This document shows, piece after piece, positions 8,249-16,784 of a stretch of 38,960 bases of DNA; positions within the stretch are counted from its first letter, which is position 1, and each line of letters begins with the position of its first letter. The DNA comes from JANLSE01 sp038214135 (lineage in GTDB: Bacteria; Chloroflexota; Chloroflexia; Chloroflexales; Roseiflexaceae). The stretch covers positions 1-38,960 of the forward strand of contig JBBQSD010000051.1 in the NCBI GenBank assembly GCA_038214135.1, given 5' to 3'. The translations under genes were made by a program, and so were the position numbers. Below the pieces are notes generated by a model. It saw only the letters and a list, made by a program, of their open reading frames with translations, was not told the DNA's origin and did no database searches.

Positions 8249-8467
8249 ATGCTCTATTTAGTTTGGTACGATGAGAGTCCCAAGAAAACCGTCGTTGAAA
8301 AGATTGGCGAGGCAGTCGCCGCCTATAGCGCACGATTTCCTACCGTGCCTGCGAATCTTGTGCTTGTGAACCCAATCGATCAAGTTCCATATGCCGGTCT
8401 CGTCGTCCGTAGTGAACGAACTGTTCAACCAAACAATTTCTGGGTTGGATACCAGGAGAATACATAA
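8249..8467 (+). CDS. Small hypothetical protein, first of a two-gene unit
   Basis: A 72-residue acidic-to-neutral soluble protein with no signal peptide or membrane segment. A GGAG ribosome site precedes the ATG. The N-terminal pattern (beta strand LYLVWYD, then a helix VVEKIGEAVAAYSARF, then a strand NLVLVNP) suggests a compact alpha/beta fold. I do not recognise the family. It is followed after 13 bp by a second small gene, so the two are probably co-transcribed and may act together. Confidence 0.7.
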   Translation: MLYLVWYDESPKKTVVEKIGEAVAAYSARFPTVPANLVLVNPIDQVPYAGLVVRSERTVQPNNFWVGYQENT

Positions 8468-8480
8468 CGAAAGGTACAGT

Positions 8481-8702
8481 ATGTCGTTCCAGCAATCGAC
8501 GCCACAATTTCGGCCAGGGGACCGTGTCCACATCGATCCGACTGTCACAACTCTACCGGCACTTCCAGGGAATGTTGGTATTGTAAAAGAAGTTATTCAC
8601 TCCTATGCCGATCATATGATTGGGTATAACCTTTCGGTCGAAAACGACCCACGCCCCGATCGGATCTGGTTTTTGCTCCAGCACCAGCTGACTCCGGCCT
8701 AG
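8481..8702 (+). CDS. Small KOW/SH3-like hypothetical protein
   Basis: A 73-residue protein with a GAAAGG ribosome site before the ATG. It contains FRPGDRVHID, then LPGNVGIVKEV, which resembles the turn and strands of KOW/SH3-type beta barrels (a PGDxV...GxxGxV pattern). Its partner or ligand is unknown. It is the second gene of a two-gene unit. The frame is open further upstream to 8391, but that region overlaps the previous gene and lacks a ribosome site. Confidence 0.65.
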   Translation: MSFQQSTPQFRPGDRVHIDPTVTTLPALPGNVGIVKEVIHSYADHMIGYNLSVENDPRPDRIWFLLQHQLTPA

Positions 8703-8815
8703 TACAGTATTCAGAAGTCAGGAACCAGGAGTCAGCAGCACTCACTCATCTGTTACCAAACAAGAGAACAATCGCTTGAACGCTCCATTGAACTTCAACC
8801 AGAAAGCATCACTGG

Positions 8816-9988
8816 TTAGTATGTCACCCGAACTGGCGTTCCAACCGGTGCCCATTGGTATATCCAGGCTGCCGATCTGAGTGGTAGGTTGACGCATCCA
8901 TGCGAGAGCCGTGCGCCAGTTCCAAACCGATTATGCCAGTATGTGCCATGCAGTGCAACCCCTCCATAGATATACATGACATTCGGAACCTCGGGGACAA
9001 CCCAATACTTGCCGTTCAACACCCCATCCATCGTCTGAACTGGTAGTTTGGCGTAGATTGCATAATTGCCAGTTGGCGTCTCCATGCCATCCCGCCCTGT
9101 CGAAATTGGTGCATCGAAGACCTGCTGATTGCCTTCATAGGCATACAGCCACTGATCCGAAATATTCACGATAATTCGCTTTGCGCCGCCGGTTGCAACT
9201 CGTACGGGTGCAGCAGGCTTAGGTGCCGCAGGTGCATTGGCAACAATTGGTTCTGGTGGTGCAGGTGGTTCTGGTTCTGCCGTTGGATGTAATACACCAA
9301 CATCGGCTGCTATTGAAGCTGATGGGCCAGCGTGCTCATAGCCTGGATCATTAACAGGCGTTATGTCAACATCACGCAGCCCTGCAAGTACACGTCCTAA
9401 ATCACTGACACTGATTTCTGTTAGTGTACCAGCCATGCTTGCATCGCGCTCAAGCCGCACATTCGCAAAATACTGAACCTGCCGTTGCCCTGCGTTCGTC
9501 ATCTCCCAGATTGGCTCAGAAATCGGGGCACCAAAGAGTGCGAGCCCACCATTTTCTTCCCAGAAAGTCAGGAATGGCTCACGAATTGTGTGCGTAGTTT
9601 CCTTAAAATAGCGCATCCCAATCTGTTCTGGTCGCGCTGGTGCAGCTGGAAATGTTCGGTACAATGCCGCAACATACTCACGGGCAACCGGTCCAGCACT
9701 AACAATCGCTGTGCCAGAAGCGTTGGGACTCTGTTGGAGTCGTCCTCGTTCAAAATATTGTAGCGTGCCGTTGGTATCAGTCAGAGTCTCGCTAATTGGC
9801 AATCCTAATAACTGCTCGCCATTATGGGCCTGCCAGAAGCTGAGAAAGCCAACGTCATCATTCAGGGTGTGGCCGGTCGCTGGGAAATACAACGGCCCAA
9901 TGCTTTGAGCACGCACAGGTGGTAGCCAACCAAGGACGAATAAAAGCGCGAACACGGCGATTGGTACTCGCATAACGCCCTTTTTCAC
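8816..9988 (-). CDS. Secreted L,D-transpeptidase (YkuD domain) with N-terminal repeats
   Basis: A 390-residue exported enzyme. I start it at the GTG at 9988, because AGGAGG lies 5 nt upstream and the product then begins MKKGVMRVP with a normal signal peptide ending near PVRAQS. Two repeats of about 50 residues follow, each with GH(T/N)xxxxFLxFWxxxGGxxLxGxPISE and a YF motif. Next comes a Pro/Ala linker of about 60 residues. The C-terminal YkuD domain begins at KRIIVNISDQWLYAYEG and carries the catalytic signature HG...SHGCVNL, with the nucleophile at Cys365. Such enzymes make 3-3 crosslinks in peptidoglycan or attach proteins to it, using an acyl-enzyme on the cysteine. The repeats are probably for wall binding. 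Confidence 0.92.
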   Translation of the reverse strand: MKKGVMRVPIAVFALLFVLGWLPPVRAQSIGPLYFPATGHTLNDDVGFLSFWQAHNGEQLLGLPISETLTDTNGTLQYFERGRLQQSPNASGTAIVSAGPVAREYVAALYRTFPAAPARPEQIGMRYFKETTHTIREPFLTFWEENGGLALFGAPISEPIWEMTNAGQRQVQYFANVRLERDASMAGTLTEISVSDLGRVLAGLRDVDITPVNDPGYEHAGPSASIAADVGVLHPTAEPEPPAPPEPIVANAPAAPKPAAPVRVATGGAKRIIVNISDQWLYAYEGNQQVFDAPISTGRDGMETPTGNYAIYAKLPVQTMDGVLNGKYWVVPEVPNVMYIYGGVALHGTYWHNRFGTGARLSHGCVNLPLRSAAWIYQWAPVGTPVRVTY

Positions 9989-10291
9989 AGCGACCTCCTG
10001 AATGGTTTGATGAGCCTGCATTGCTATATACGAATGATATACGATCAAAAATGGCCTTTTATCGATCCATAGGCCACGGATGGCATAGGAAGGGCCATAA
10101 ACAGTAGATGCTGTAAGTCTTTACACAAATGATTATACGTACTTGACTTTACTCTGTCAATCCACCAAATCCGTGTCACATATCGTTGTTTTGCCCGAAT
10201 CCTCCATTCTGTTACCAGCGCTTTATAGTAGAATACGCTGTACCCTATTGCCACATCCGATTGCCGAATCATATGGAAAGCGAGCAGCCAC
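9989..10291. other. Divergent intergenic region
   Basis: This 303-bp gap separates the divergent transpeptidase and dipeptidase genes and must contain both promoters. Apart from the transpeptidase ribosome site at its left end, I see no repeat, RNA gene or convincing coding frame. No promoter hexamer pair was good enough to call. Confidence 0.5.
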
Positions 10292-11329
10292 ATGAGTAGC
10301 CCTCTGATACCCATTTTTGATGGTCATAACGATACATTGTTGCGCCTGATCAGGGCAGAACCAGATGAGAACGACTCATTTTTCCGTGGTGGGCGTGGCC
10401 ATATTGATCTTGCTCGCGCCCAAGCTGGCGGGCTTAGCGGCGGCTTCTGCGCTGTGTATGTGCCATCCGATCCATCAGTGCCATATGCATATGTTCCTGG
10501 TGAACTACCGCCAGTGCTTGATCTCGCCTATACCCAGCGCTTTTCGACGGCGATGACAGCACTGCTCTTTCGGCTTGAGCGTGAATCCCAAGGCCAACTT
10601 ATGGTCGTGCGAACTGCCGCAGAAATCGAAACCTGCCTCCAGAATGGCACGTTTGCGGCGATCCTCCACTATGAAGGTGCTGATCCAATCGATGTAGAAC
10701 TGAACCAGCTTGAACTCCTCTATCAGGCCGGATTACGCTCACTTGGGCTGGTGTGGAGTCGCTCGAATGCATTTGCCCATGGCGTGCCGTTCCGCTTCCC
10801 AAGCTCGCCCGATACTGGCCCTGGCCTGACCGATGCTGGCAAAGCCTTAGTGAAAGCCTGCAACCAGCTTGGTATTATGCTCGATCTCTCGCATCTGAAT
10901 GAGGCCGGATTCTGGGATGTTGCCAAGTTTAGTGATGCACCACTCGTCGCAACCCACTCGAACGTCCATGCGCTAAGCCCAACCAGCCGTAACCTGACGG
11001 ATAAACAACTTGATGCAATCAAAGAATCGGACGGCATGGTCGGCCTGAATTTCGCGGTTGCCTTCCTTCGCGAAGATGGCGAGAGCAATGCCGATACCCC
11101 ACTTGCAACCATGATCAATCATATCGATTATCTTGTGGAGAAATTGGGGGTAGAACGGGTCGGCCTTGGTTCGGATTTTGATGGCGCAACAATTCCTGCC
11201 GCAATTGAGGATGCTGCCGGGTTGCCAAAGCTTGTTGATGCGTTGCGCGAGAGCGGCTATGATGATGCCTCACTCCGTAAACTACTGCACGAAAACTGGG
11301 TGCGTGTGCTGCAGAAGACGTGGAAGTAG
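10292..11329 (+). CDS. Membrane dipeptidase, peptidase family M19
   Basis: A 345-residue zinc dipeptidase of the renal dipeptidase family; length is typical. The metal-binding HxD is seen as DGHND (His12, Asp14). The bridging glutamate is in HYEGADPID, and the further histidine ligands are in THSN and DLSHLNE. GLGSDFDG near the C-terminus is a strong family signature. It hydrolyses dipeptides, including some with D-residues, and possibly beta-lactams. There is no signal peptide, so it is probably cytoplasmic. The ribosome site is weak (GCGAG). It is a single-gene unit ending near a nested palindrome at 11346. Confidence 0.93.
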   Translation: MSSPLIPIFDGHNDTLLRLIRAEPDENDSFFRGGRGHIDLARAQAGGLSGGFCAVYVPSDPSVPYAYVPGELPPVLDLAYTQRFSTAMTALLFRLERESQGQLMVVRTAAEIETCLQNGTFAAILHYEGADPIDVELNQLELLYQAGLRSLGLVWSRSNAFAHGVPFRFPSSPDTGPGLTDAGKALVKACNQLGIMLDLSHLNEAGFWDVAKFSDAPLVATHSNVHALSPTSRNLTDKQLDAIKESDGMVGLNFAVAFLREDGESNADTPLATMINHIDYLVEKLGVERVGLGSDFDGATIPAAIEDAAGLPKLVDALRESGYDDASLRKLLHENWVRVLQKTWK

Positions 11330-11345
11330 CCTGCAAGATGTTGCC

Positions 11346-11449
11346 CTGAACATAGCGAACAAGCAAAGAACAAAAGAACACACGTCTGATGCTGAGTTGT
11401 TCTTCCTGTTTGAAACAACTCAGCACAATAGATTCTTCGCTATGTTCAG
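11346..11449. repeat. Nested palindrome after the dipeptidase gene
   Basis: An outer 14-bp perfect inverted repeat (CTGAACATAGCGAA at 11346-11359, its complement at 11436-11449) encloses an inner 12-bp perfect one (TGCTGAGTTGTT at 11390-11401, complement at 11414-11425). The 5' half also contains a 41-bp stretch (11368-11408) that resembles 29463-29503. It may act as a transcript end or be a small mobile repeat. Confidence 0.75.
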
Positions 11450-11628
11450 CAGAATACATGTCGTTATGGCATAAGTACGACTATGTGACGTACTACAGTT
11501 CCTACCGAACTATTCACCCCAAGGACCATCGTCCTATTGAGCTATTGAGCATAACAAACTAATCTTTTACAAATAGTATCATTTTGCCGAGTACCCCGTC
11601 TGTTCTCAGCAGTTGAAGGGGGTTTTTT

Positions 11629-13587
11629 ATGCGCTGGAAATCAACACTTCTGCCACTCGTTGCCACTATTGCGCTCCTGTTCTTGTTCACGGCTCCCATG
11701 CAAACCCACGCTGCCAACCCAGGCGAACTTGTCGTCAACAGTTCTGGAACGGTTTCCGCAGGAACCTCGCTGACGCTACCGATCTATGAGGCGAATAATA
11801 CGAATATTCGTATGAATGTCAGTGGGACACCTGCATCAGCATCACTAACCTTTACGGTACGACGTGGCGCAACCACCGTTTCAAGCTGGGTTGTACGTTC
11901 GGGTGAAACAAGTTGGGGTTCAACATCATTCGCTGCTGGCGACCAGATCGAAATCAACAATGCAGGTGCCACCAGCCTGACCTATGATCTCAAAGTTTAT
12001 ACCCGCAGCAACCTGCCAGTGATCGGCGATGGCCTGACCGACTGGAGTGGCCTGGCGATTGGAACTGGCATTTCGTCCGAAACTCAGTTCAATGTTATCA
12101 CTGGCGGCCTGTTTCGGTTCGCACTTGCAGCATCCAGTGGCTCATTCCAGCTTCAGGTCGATAACAACGCAATTCGCAAAACTGTCGCGCAGGGAATCGC
12201 CCTCGATCCAGCCGATAGCACCTACTATCTCAGCGCAGGCACACACACCTTCCATATCATTCAGAATAGTGCGGCCCCACAAACTGCGTGGAGCGTCGCG
12301 CTGACATTTGTTGGTGGAACGGACAGCCTACCGACCTCGGAAAGCACCGGTGTTCTGGGAGGCACCTTCTTCAGCGAAGAATGGATACCTATTCAGATCA
12401 GCGCCAACCAACCAGTCAATATCAAGATTGCCGCAACAGGCAATGCCGCCAATAGCCTGGTATTCGAACTGTATAATGGCACAACGAAAGCCTATACCAG
12501 TGCAAGCGTTTTTGGTGGCGAAGTTGTCTGGGGAAACAGCACACTGCTCACCGATGCAAACGCACTACGCATCGTAACCAGTAACGGGAATCTGAGCTCA
12601 CTTGCCTATAGCGTCATTATCTCCGCCCCGACACCAGCGCAAAGCCCTTGGGCAGGCATTGCCTTTGGAGCACCAGCCCATGCCAGCGGCGGAAATTCAA
12701 CCATTCTGTTTCCATTCCCAACCTCAGGGCTGTATCGCTTTAACCTGAGCGCAACGAGTGGGCGCTATCAGTTTCTGCTCAATAACCAGTACTTGCAGAA
12801 GACTGTTGCTAGTTCGGCACCAGCAGACTTTACCGCATATGTGGCAGCAGGAACCTATCCAATGACGATTGTTCAGGATCCAGCAGCCGCATCAACAAAC
12901 TGGAACGCCGAGATCACCCTGGCCAGCGAAACGGATGATGCACTACCCTATAGCAGAGCCAGCACATCACTTGGCGGATTAGGCAATGTTTTCCGTGAGG
13001 AATGGTTGCCAATCCAGTTAACGACTGGCCGCCCTGTCAATATTCGCGTCATTGCTACTGGTGCTGCGGCGGACGCACTCCAAGTTGAACTCTTTAATGG
13101 TTCGACACTCAGCTACCCTGCCAATCCAATCTATGGTGGTGAGACCTTCTGGGCCACGGCGCAGCTTACTTCTGGACAGAACTTGCTTCATATTATTGCC
13201 AAAGATGGCAACACTGGGGCGGTTGGCTATACCATCGAAGTGAGTGAAATCCCAAGTATTCCCTTTGCTTGGGATGGCGTCACACAGGGCAATGGCAAAA
13301 ACTCGACCATCACCGTCCGCGCACCAGCAGTGGGCGCGTACACGATGGTCATTACAACCATCGATGGCTCAGGAATTGTCCTGATCGATGAAGCAGCCAA
13401 CACATCGCCAACAATCGTACAGCGCCTCTCAAGCACGACAACAACCATCCGTGTGCCACTCAACTCAGGAGCGCACACGTTCACATTCCGCCAAGACCCT
13501 GGAGCACCAAAGACGACCTGGCATATCGAATTAGCTGTGCGCGAACTTGGACCATATATCATCAATCTTCCGCTGATCACGAAGTAG
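11629..13587 (+). CDS. Large secreted beta-rich protein with internal repeats
   Basis: A 652-residue protein with a GAAGGGGG ribosome site. Residues 1-29 are a signal peptide ending near THAAN. The rest is beta-rich and repetitive. Blocks beginning WSGLAIG, WAGIAFG and WDGVTQG recur at about 200-residue spacing, each with a GxHTFxIxQDPxAPxTxW-like end. Two copies of (F/V)xEEW(I/L)PIQ(I/L)xxxxPVNI lie between. The pattern resembles bacterial pre-peptidase C-terminal or carbohydrate-binding beta-sandwich domains, but no catalytic motif is visible. The C-terminus YIINLPLITK resembles a short (Y)xxLPL(I/V)-basic tail I associate with secreted proteins of Chloroflexota. It is probably surface or extracellular. 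Function unknown. Confidence 0.85.
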   Translation: MRWKSTLLPLVATIALLFLFTAPMQTHAANPGELVVNSSGTVSAGTSLTLPIYEANNTNIRMNVSGTPASASLTFTVRRGATTVSSWVVRSGETSWGSTSFAAGDQIEINNAGATSLTYDLKVYTRSNLPVIGDGLTDWSGLAIGTGISSETQFNVITGGLFRFALAASSGSFQLQVDNNAIRKTVAQGIALDPADSTYYLSAGTHTFHIIQNSAAPQTAWSVALTFVGGTDSLPTSESTGVLGGTFFSEEWIPIQISANQPVNIKIAATGNAANSLVFELYNGTTKAYTSASVFGGEVVWGNSTLLTDANALRIVTSNGNLSSLAYSVIISAPTPAQSPWAGIAFGAPAHASGGNSTILFPFPTSGLYRFNLSATSGRYQFLLNNQYLQKTVASSAPADFTAYVAAGTYPMTIVQDPAAASTNWNAEITLASETDDALPYSRASTSLGGLGNVFREEWLPIQLTTGRPVNIRVIATGAAADALQVELFNGSTLSYPANPIYGGETFWATAQLTSGQNLLHIIAKDGNTGAVGYTIEVSEIPSIPFAWDGVTQGNGKNSTITVRAPAVGAYTMVITTIDGSGIVLIDEAANTSPTIVQRLSSTTTTIRVPLNSGAHTFTFRQDPGAPKTTWHIELAVRELGPYIINLPLITK

Positions 13588-13617
13588 CCCGCAACTCATT
13601 CGTTCAACTCTTATACT

Positions 13618-13656
13618 AGCCACCGGCAATGATACGTATCGTTGCTGGTGGCTTTT
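13618..13656 (+). terminator. Terminator of the secreted repeat protein
   Basis: A long near-perfect hairpin, with AGCCACC and GCAA on one arm and TTGC and GGTGGCT on the other, around a GATACGTATC core. It is followed by TTTTGTG and begins 30 bp after the stop codon. Confidence 0.8.
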
Positions 13657-13710
13657 GTGTTGGGCAATTATCAGCATGGAAGCTCACAAAATCGAGTATT
13701 ATTGGCTCGT

Positions 13711-14442
13711 ATGGAGCAACAACCAATCAAAGCCCTCATTCTTGCAGCCGGCGTTGGCACACGGCTCCGCCCGCTGACCGATACATGCCCGAAGCCAATG
13801 CTGCCAATTGCTGGCCGTCCACTGCTGGGATGGACGCTACGCTGGTTACAGAAGTATGGCATACGCGAGGTCGCGCTTAATCTGCACCACCTTCCCGATG
13901 TTGTACAAGACGGGCTTGGCGATGGATCGCGTTTCGACGTGCGATTGTGGTATCACCATGAACCAGTGTTGCACGGCACAGCTGGGGCAGTTCATGGGTT
14001 CCCTGGATTTTTTGATCAGCCGTTCCTGGTGGTGTATGGCGATCTGTTACTCGATCTTGATCTCAATGATCTGATTGGCTTTCATCACGACCGACGTGCG
14101 CTCATGACCCTGGCACTCAAGGCGACCACAACCCCACACACGCAGGGCATGATCGAGCTCAATGGCAACGGGCGAGTTGTGCGCTTCATCGAAAAACCAA
14201 CACAATGGGATAGTGGCACAAGCGGCACAACCGCCAACGCAGGTGTCTATATCTGCGAACCAGGCGTCGCAGCAGCTATTCCACAGGGTACCAGCGATTT
14301 TGGGCACGATCTCATTCCCGCATTGCTACGGCAGGGCATGCCTATTTATGGGCGGCAGGTGAGCGGGTATCTGCTTGATATTGGCACCCCGGAAGCATAT
14401 GCACGAGCCCAGATCGATTGGGCCAGGAAAGAATTGAGATGA
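13711..14442 (+). CDS. Sugar-phosphate nucleotidyltransferase
   Basis: A 243-residue NTP_transferase protein. The activation loop is LILAAGVGTRLRPLTD with CPKPMLPIAGRPLL, the classic G-x-G-x-R and PK signature that binds NTP and sugar phosphate. A metal-binding VVYGDLLLD and a FIEKP motif follow in order. It makes an NDP-sugar (for example dTDP-glucose or GDP-mannose type), but the exact sugar is unclear. I chose the ATG at 13711 because the frame upstream is inside the previous gene's terminator. The ribosome site is weak. Its stop overlaps the start of the next gene by 4 bp (ATGA), so the two are translated together. Confidence 0.88.
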   Translation: MEQQPIKALILAAGVGTRLRPLTDTCPKPMLPIAGRPLLGWTLRWLQKYGIREVALNLHHLPDVVQDGLGDGSRFDVRLWYHHEPVLHGTAGAVHGFPGFFDQPFLVVYGDLLLDLDLNDLIGFHHDRRALMTLALKATTTPHTQGMIELNGNGRVVRFIEKPTQWDSGTSGTTANAGVYICEPGVAAAIPQGTSDFGHDLIPALLRQGMPIYGRQVSGYLLDIGTPEAYARAQIDWARKELR

Positions 14443-15449
14443 CGACGATCTCACTGGTCTGCACCGTCAAAAACGAACAGGAAACGATTGCGGCGCTGCT
14501 TGATTCGATGCTGGCGCAGACGTTATTGCCCAACGAAATTGTGGTGAACGATTGCGAGAGTAGTGATGGTACGAGTGCCATTGTGGCACAGTATATCGCT
14601 CGTGGGCATCCAATTCGCCTTGTAGCGGGCGGCCACAATATTCCGAGTGGGCGCAATAATGCGATTCGGCATGCCAATGGAAGCATCATCGCCTGTACTG
14701 ATGCAGGGCTGACACTCGACCCACATTGGCTTGAGGAGATTGTTGCGCCAATTGTGTGTGATAGCGCAGATGTGGTCGGGGGATTCTTTCGGCCAGCACC
14801 ACAAAGCCTGTTCGAATTGGCCTTGGGCGCAACCAACTATCGCGAGGCCACCGAGATCGATCCAGCGACATTTCTGCCATTCGGCAAATCGGTTGCCTTT
14901 CGCAAATCGGCATGGGCACAGGTGGGCGGCTACCCAGAATGGGCCAACTACTGTGAGGATCTGCTGTTCGATCTGCAACTCAAGCAAGCCGGGGCGCGCT
15001 TTGCCTTCGCAGCCCGCGCACTGGTCTATTTCCGCCCTCGTGAATCGTTTACGGCCTTTGCGCGCCAGTACTATAACTACGCAACTGGCGATGGTGCCGC
15101 TGATCTGTGGCAGAAGCGCCATATCATTCGTTATGGAACATACGTGATCGGCGCAATATTAACGCTAGTCGCTCTTCGGAAGCCCGCAATCGCGATTGCG
15201 CCTGTGATTGGGATGATTGCGTATTGTGCGGCTCCGCTGCGCCGATTGCGCCAGCGTGCTCCAGGACTCACCAGTAGTGAGTTGCTATATGCGATTGCAT
15301 GCATTCCGGCCATACGGGTGGTTGGGGATCTCGCAAAAATGGTGGGGTATCCAGTGGGGATTATGCGCCGTCTGCGATCAAGGGCGCTTCAAGAGGAAGT
15401 ATCCGCATACAAACATCCTGCAACGGATGAACGGGCCAGGCCCGATTAG
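14439..15449 (+). CDS. Glycosyltransferase family 2
   Basis: A 336-residue GT-A fold glycosyltransferase. The N-terminus ISLVCTVKNEQETIAALLDSML with NEIVVNDCESSDGT is the nucleotide-sugar binding start of GT2. The acceptor-metal region is ACTDAG with LDP. A possible C-terminal membrane segment lies at about residues 235-270 (IGAILTLVALRKPAIAIAPV), which would tether it to the inner membrane. It very likely uses a nucleotide sugar for a surface polysaccharide or glycolipid; the one made by the preceding nucleotidyltransferase is a natural candidate (4-bp ATGA overlap). Its stop overlaps the convergent PSD-like gene's stop by 4 bp. Confidence 0.9.
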   Translation: MTTISLVCTVKNEQETIAALLDSMLAQTLLPNEIVVNDCESSDGTSAIVAQYIARGHPIRLVAGGHNIPSGRNNAIRHANGSIIACTDAGLTLDPHWLEEIVAPIVCDSADVVGGFFRPAPQSLFELALGATNYREATEIDPATFLPFGKSVAFRKSAWAQVGGYPEWANYCEDLLFDLQLKQAGARFAFAARALVYFRPRESFTAFARQYYNYATGDGAADLWQKRHIIRYGTYVIGAILTLVALRKPAIAIAPVIGMIAYCAAPLRRLRQRAPGLTSSELLYAIACIPAIRVVGDLAKMVGYPVGIMRRLRSRALQEEVSAYKHPATDERARPD

Positions 15450-16123
15450 CGCATCACTACATTGCCAATCTGGGTTAGGCCAGCCTGTACATGATCGCCA
15501 ATTTGGGGCAGCCCTGCAATCAGATCGCAGGGAACGAGCAGATCAACCCTGGCCCCAAACCGTGCAACCGCGATTCGCGCCCCTGCCGCAATCTGATCGC
15601 CAATCGCCACACGGGCCTGGGGTGCCCAGGCAACTGCGCCAGTACTGATGGCGAGTAACACAGGTGCCCATCCTGCATCGATACCAATCAGCAGGCAGGC
15701 ACCACGCTCTTCATCACCGCGCTGCACCCAACCGATTCGCTGGCTGGCCGTTACTTCCTGCAGAAAAGAAACGCGACCAGATATGGGGCTGCGCTGGACC
15801 GGCACATCCAATGGCGAAACGGCGATTGTCAGCCGGATCGCATCTGTATGCAAAAAAAGGTGTTCGTAGGTCTCTTCGTGTGCGTTCACCACACCATCGG
15901 CAGGAGCATAGAGCACGTCGGATGCAATCGGCGTTTGCCGCTCGGGGTCGCGCAGCATCAGGGCGGCAGCGGCAGTGAGCAGTAATGGCAGCGCTGCGAA
16001 ACGAGGGCGCAACCCAAGGATCAGGCCAGTTAACCCCAACCCAACACCAACCACGGGTGTTGCTGCTGGATCGAAGCCAGGCAAACGCACGCGAAATTCA
16101 TATGGATCGGATTCAGGAGCCAT
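15446..16123 (-). CDS. Phosphatidylserine-decarboxylase-like protein lacking catalytic residues
   Basis: A 225-residue protein with clear PSD landmarks: two hydrophobic segments at about residues 23-56, the entry RDPER, then the YAPADGVV motif, VSPLD at about 103-106, RSPISG, and the terminal FGARVDLLVP. In active enzymes the last motif contains a Gly-Ser bond that self-cleaves to form a pyruvoyl group. Here it is Gly190-Ala191. The histidine of the usual DVH motif is replaced by Pro (D106-V107-P108). The sequence at both sites is unambiguous. So it is probably a pseudoenzyme or has another job. I start it at the ATG at 16123 (GCGAGG upstream). It lies 38 bp downstream of rimM and probably shares its transcript. 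Confidence 0.82.
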   Translation of the reverse strand: MAPESDPYEFRVRLPGFDPAATPVVGVGLGLTGLILGLRPRFAALPLLLTAAAALMLRDPERQTPIASDVLYAPADGVVNAHEETYEHLFLHTDAIRLTIAVSPLDVPVQRSPISGRVSFLQEVTASQRIGWVQRGDEERGACLLIGIDAGWAPVLLAISTGAVAWAPQARVAIGDQIAAGARIAVARFGARVDLLVPCDLIAGLPQIGDHVQAGLTQIGNVVMR

Positions 16124-16161
16124 GCATGCCTCGCGCAAGCGCTTTAGTAGCGAAGAAGCTG

Positions 16162-16692
16162 CTACAACAATCCTTCAAGTGGATGAATAACAACCCGACC
16201 ATGGGCAATATCGAGATCGCGAACAACATCACGAATCAGCGGAATTAGGGCTTCTCCGCCACCTGTGCGGGCAACAACCAGCACATCATTGGCGCCCGTT
16301 TCGAGCACCTCACGAACACGCCCGATCTCCTCGCCAGCTTCCGTCAGCACCAGCAGGCCATACAGCGAATGGATGAAATATTCACCCTCGCCGAGTGGTG
16401 CTGCTTCCTGCTCACGAATGAAGGCTTCAGTTCCACGAAGGAGTTCGGCTGCATCCCGATCCCTAATGCCATCGAGCGTGACTATCAGAATCCCTGGTTT
16501 GTGTTCGATCAGTTTCTGTATCTGGTATGGTTGGCGTTCTGGCCCAATATACAGCGTGCGAATCCGGCGTTGCAGATGATCGATCTGGTTGGTTAAGGCA
16601 ACCATTTTCAGTTGGCCGCGCAGCCCGAAGGAGCTTGTGATCTGGCCGACAAGCAGGAACTCTTCGGTTGATGGGGTAGATGGTTGGGTCAT
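16162..16692 (-). CDS. rimM: Ribosome maturation factor RimM
   Basis: A 176-residue protein. The N-terminal RimM domain starts LLVGQITSSFGLRGQLKM, and the C-terminal PRC-barrel domain includes GEYFIHSLYGLLV, IGRVREVLETGANDVLVV and ALIPLIRDVV, all typical. It binds ribosomal protein S19 in the 30S head and assists 16S rRNA maturation. It lies in the conserved ffh-rpsP-khpA-rimM order; trmD, which often follows, is absent here. A hairpin at 16729-16768 separates it from khpA. Confidence 0.95.
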   Translation of the reverse strand: MTQPSTPSTEEFLLVGQITSSFGLRGQLKMVALTNQIDHLQRRIRTLYIGPERQPYQIQKLIEHKPGILIVTLDGIRDRDAAELLRGTEAFIREQEAAPLGEGEYFIHSLYGLLVLTEAGEEIGRVREVLETGANDVLVVARTGGGEALIPLIRDVVRDLDIAHGRVVIHPLEGLL

Positions 16693-16728
16693 AGCTCATA
16701 ACACACATGTAACAACTAGCAATCAATA

Positions 16729-16768
16729 AGGAGTGAGTATTTGGCATGATTGCCACCTACTCACTCCT
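16729..16768 (-). promoter_or_regulatory. Intercistronic hairpin between khpA and rimM
   Basis: Perfect 11-bp stem AGGAGTGAGTA/TACTCACTCCT enclosing an inner TGGCA/TGCCA hairpin. It lies 17-56 bp past the khpA stop. On the minus strand only TTATTG follows, so it looks more like a processing or attenuation site than a strong terminator. Confidence 0.55.
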
Positions 16769-16784
16769 CATGTGATGCTACTGA

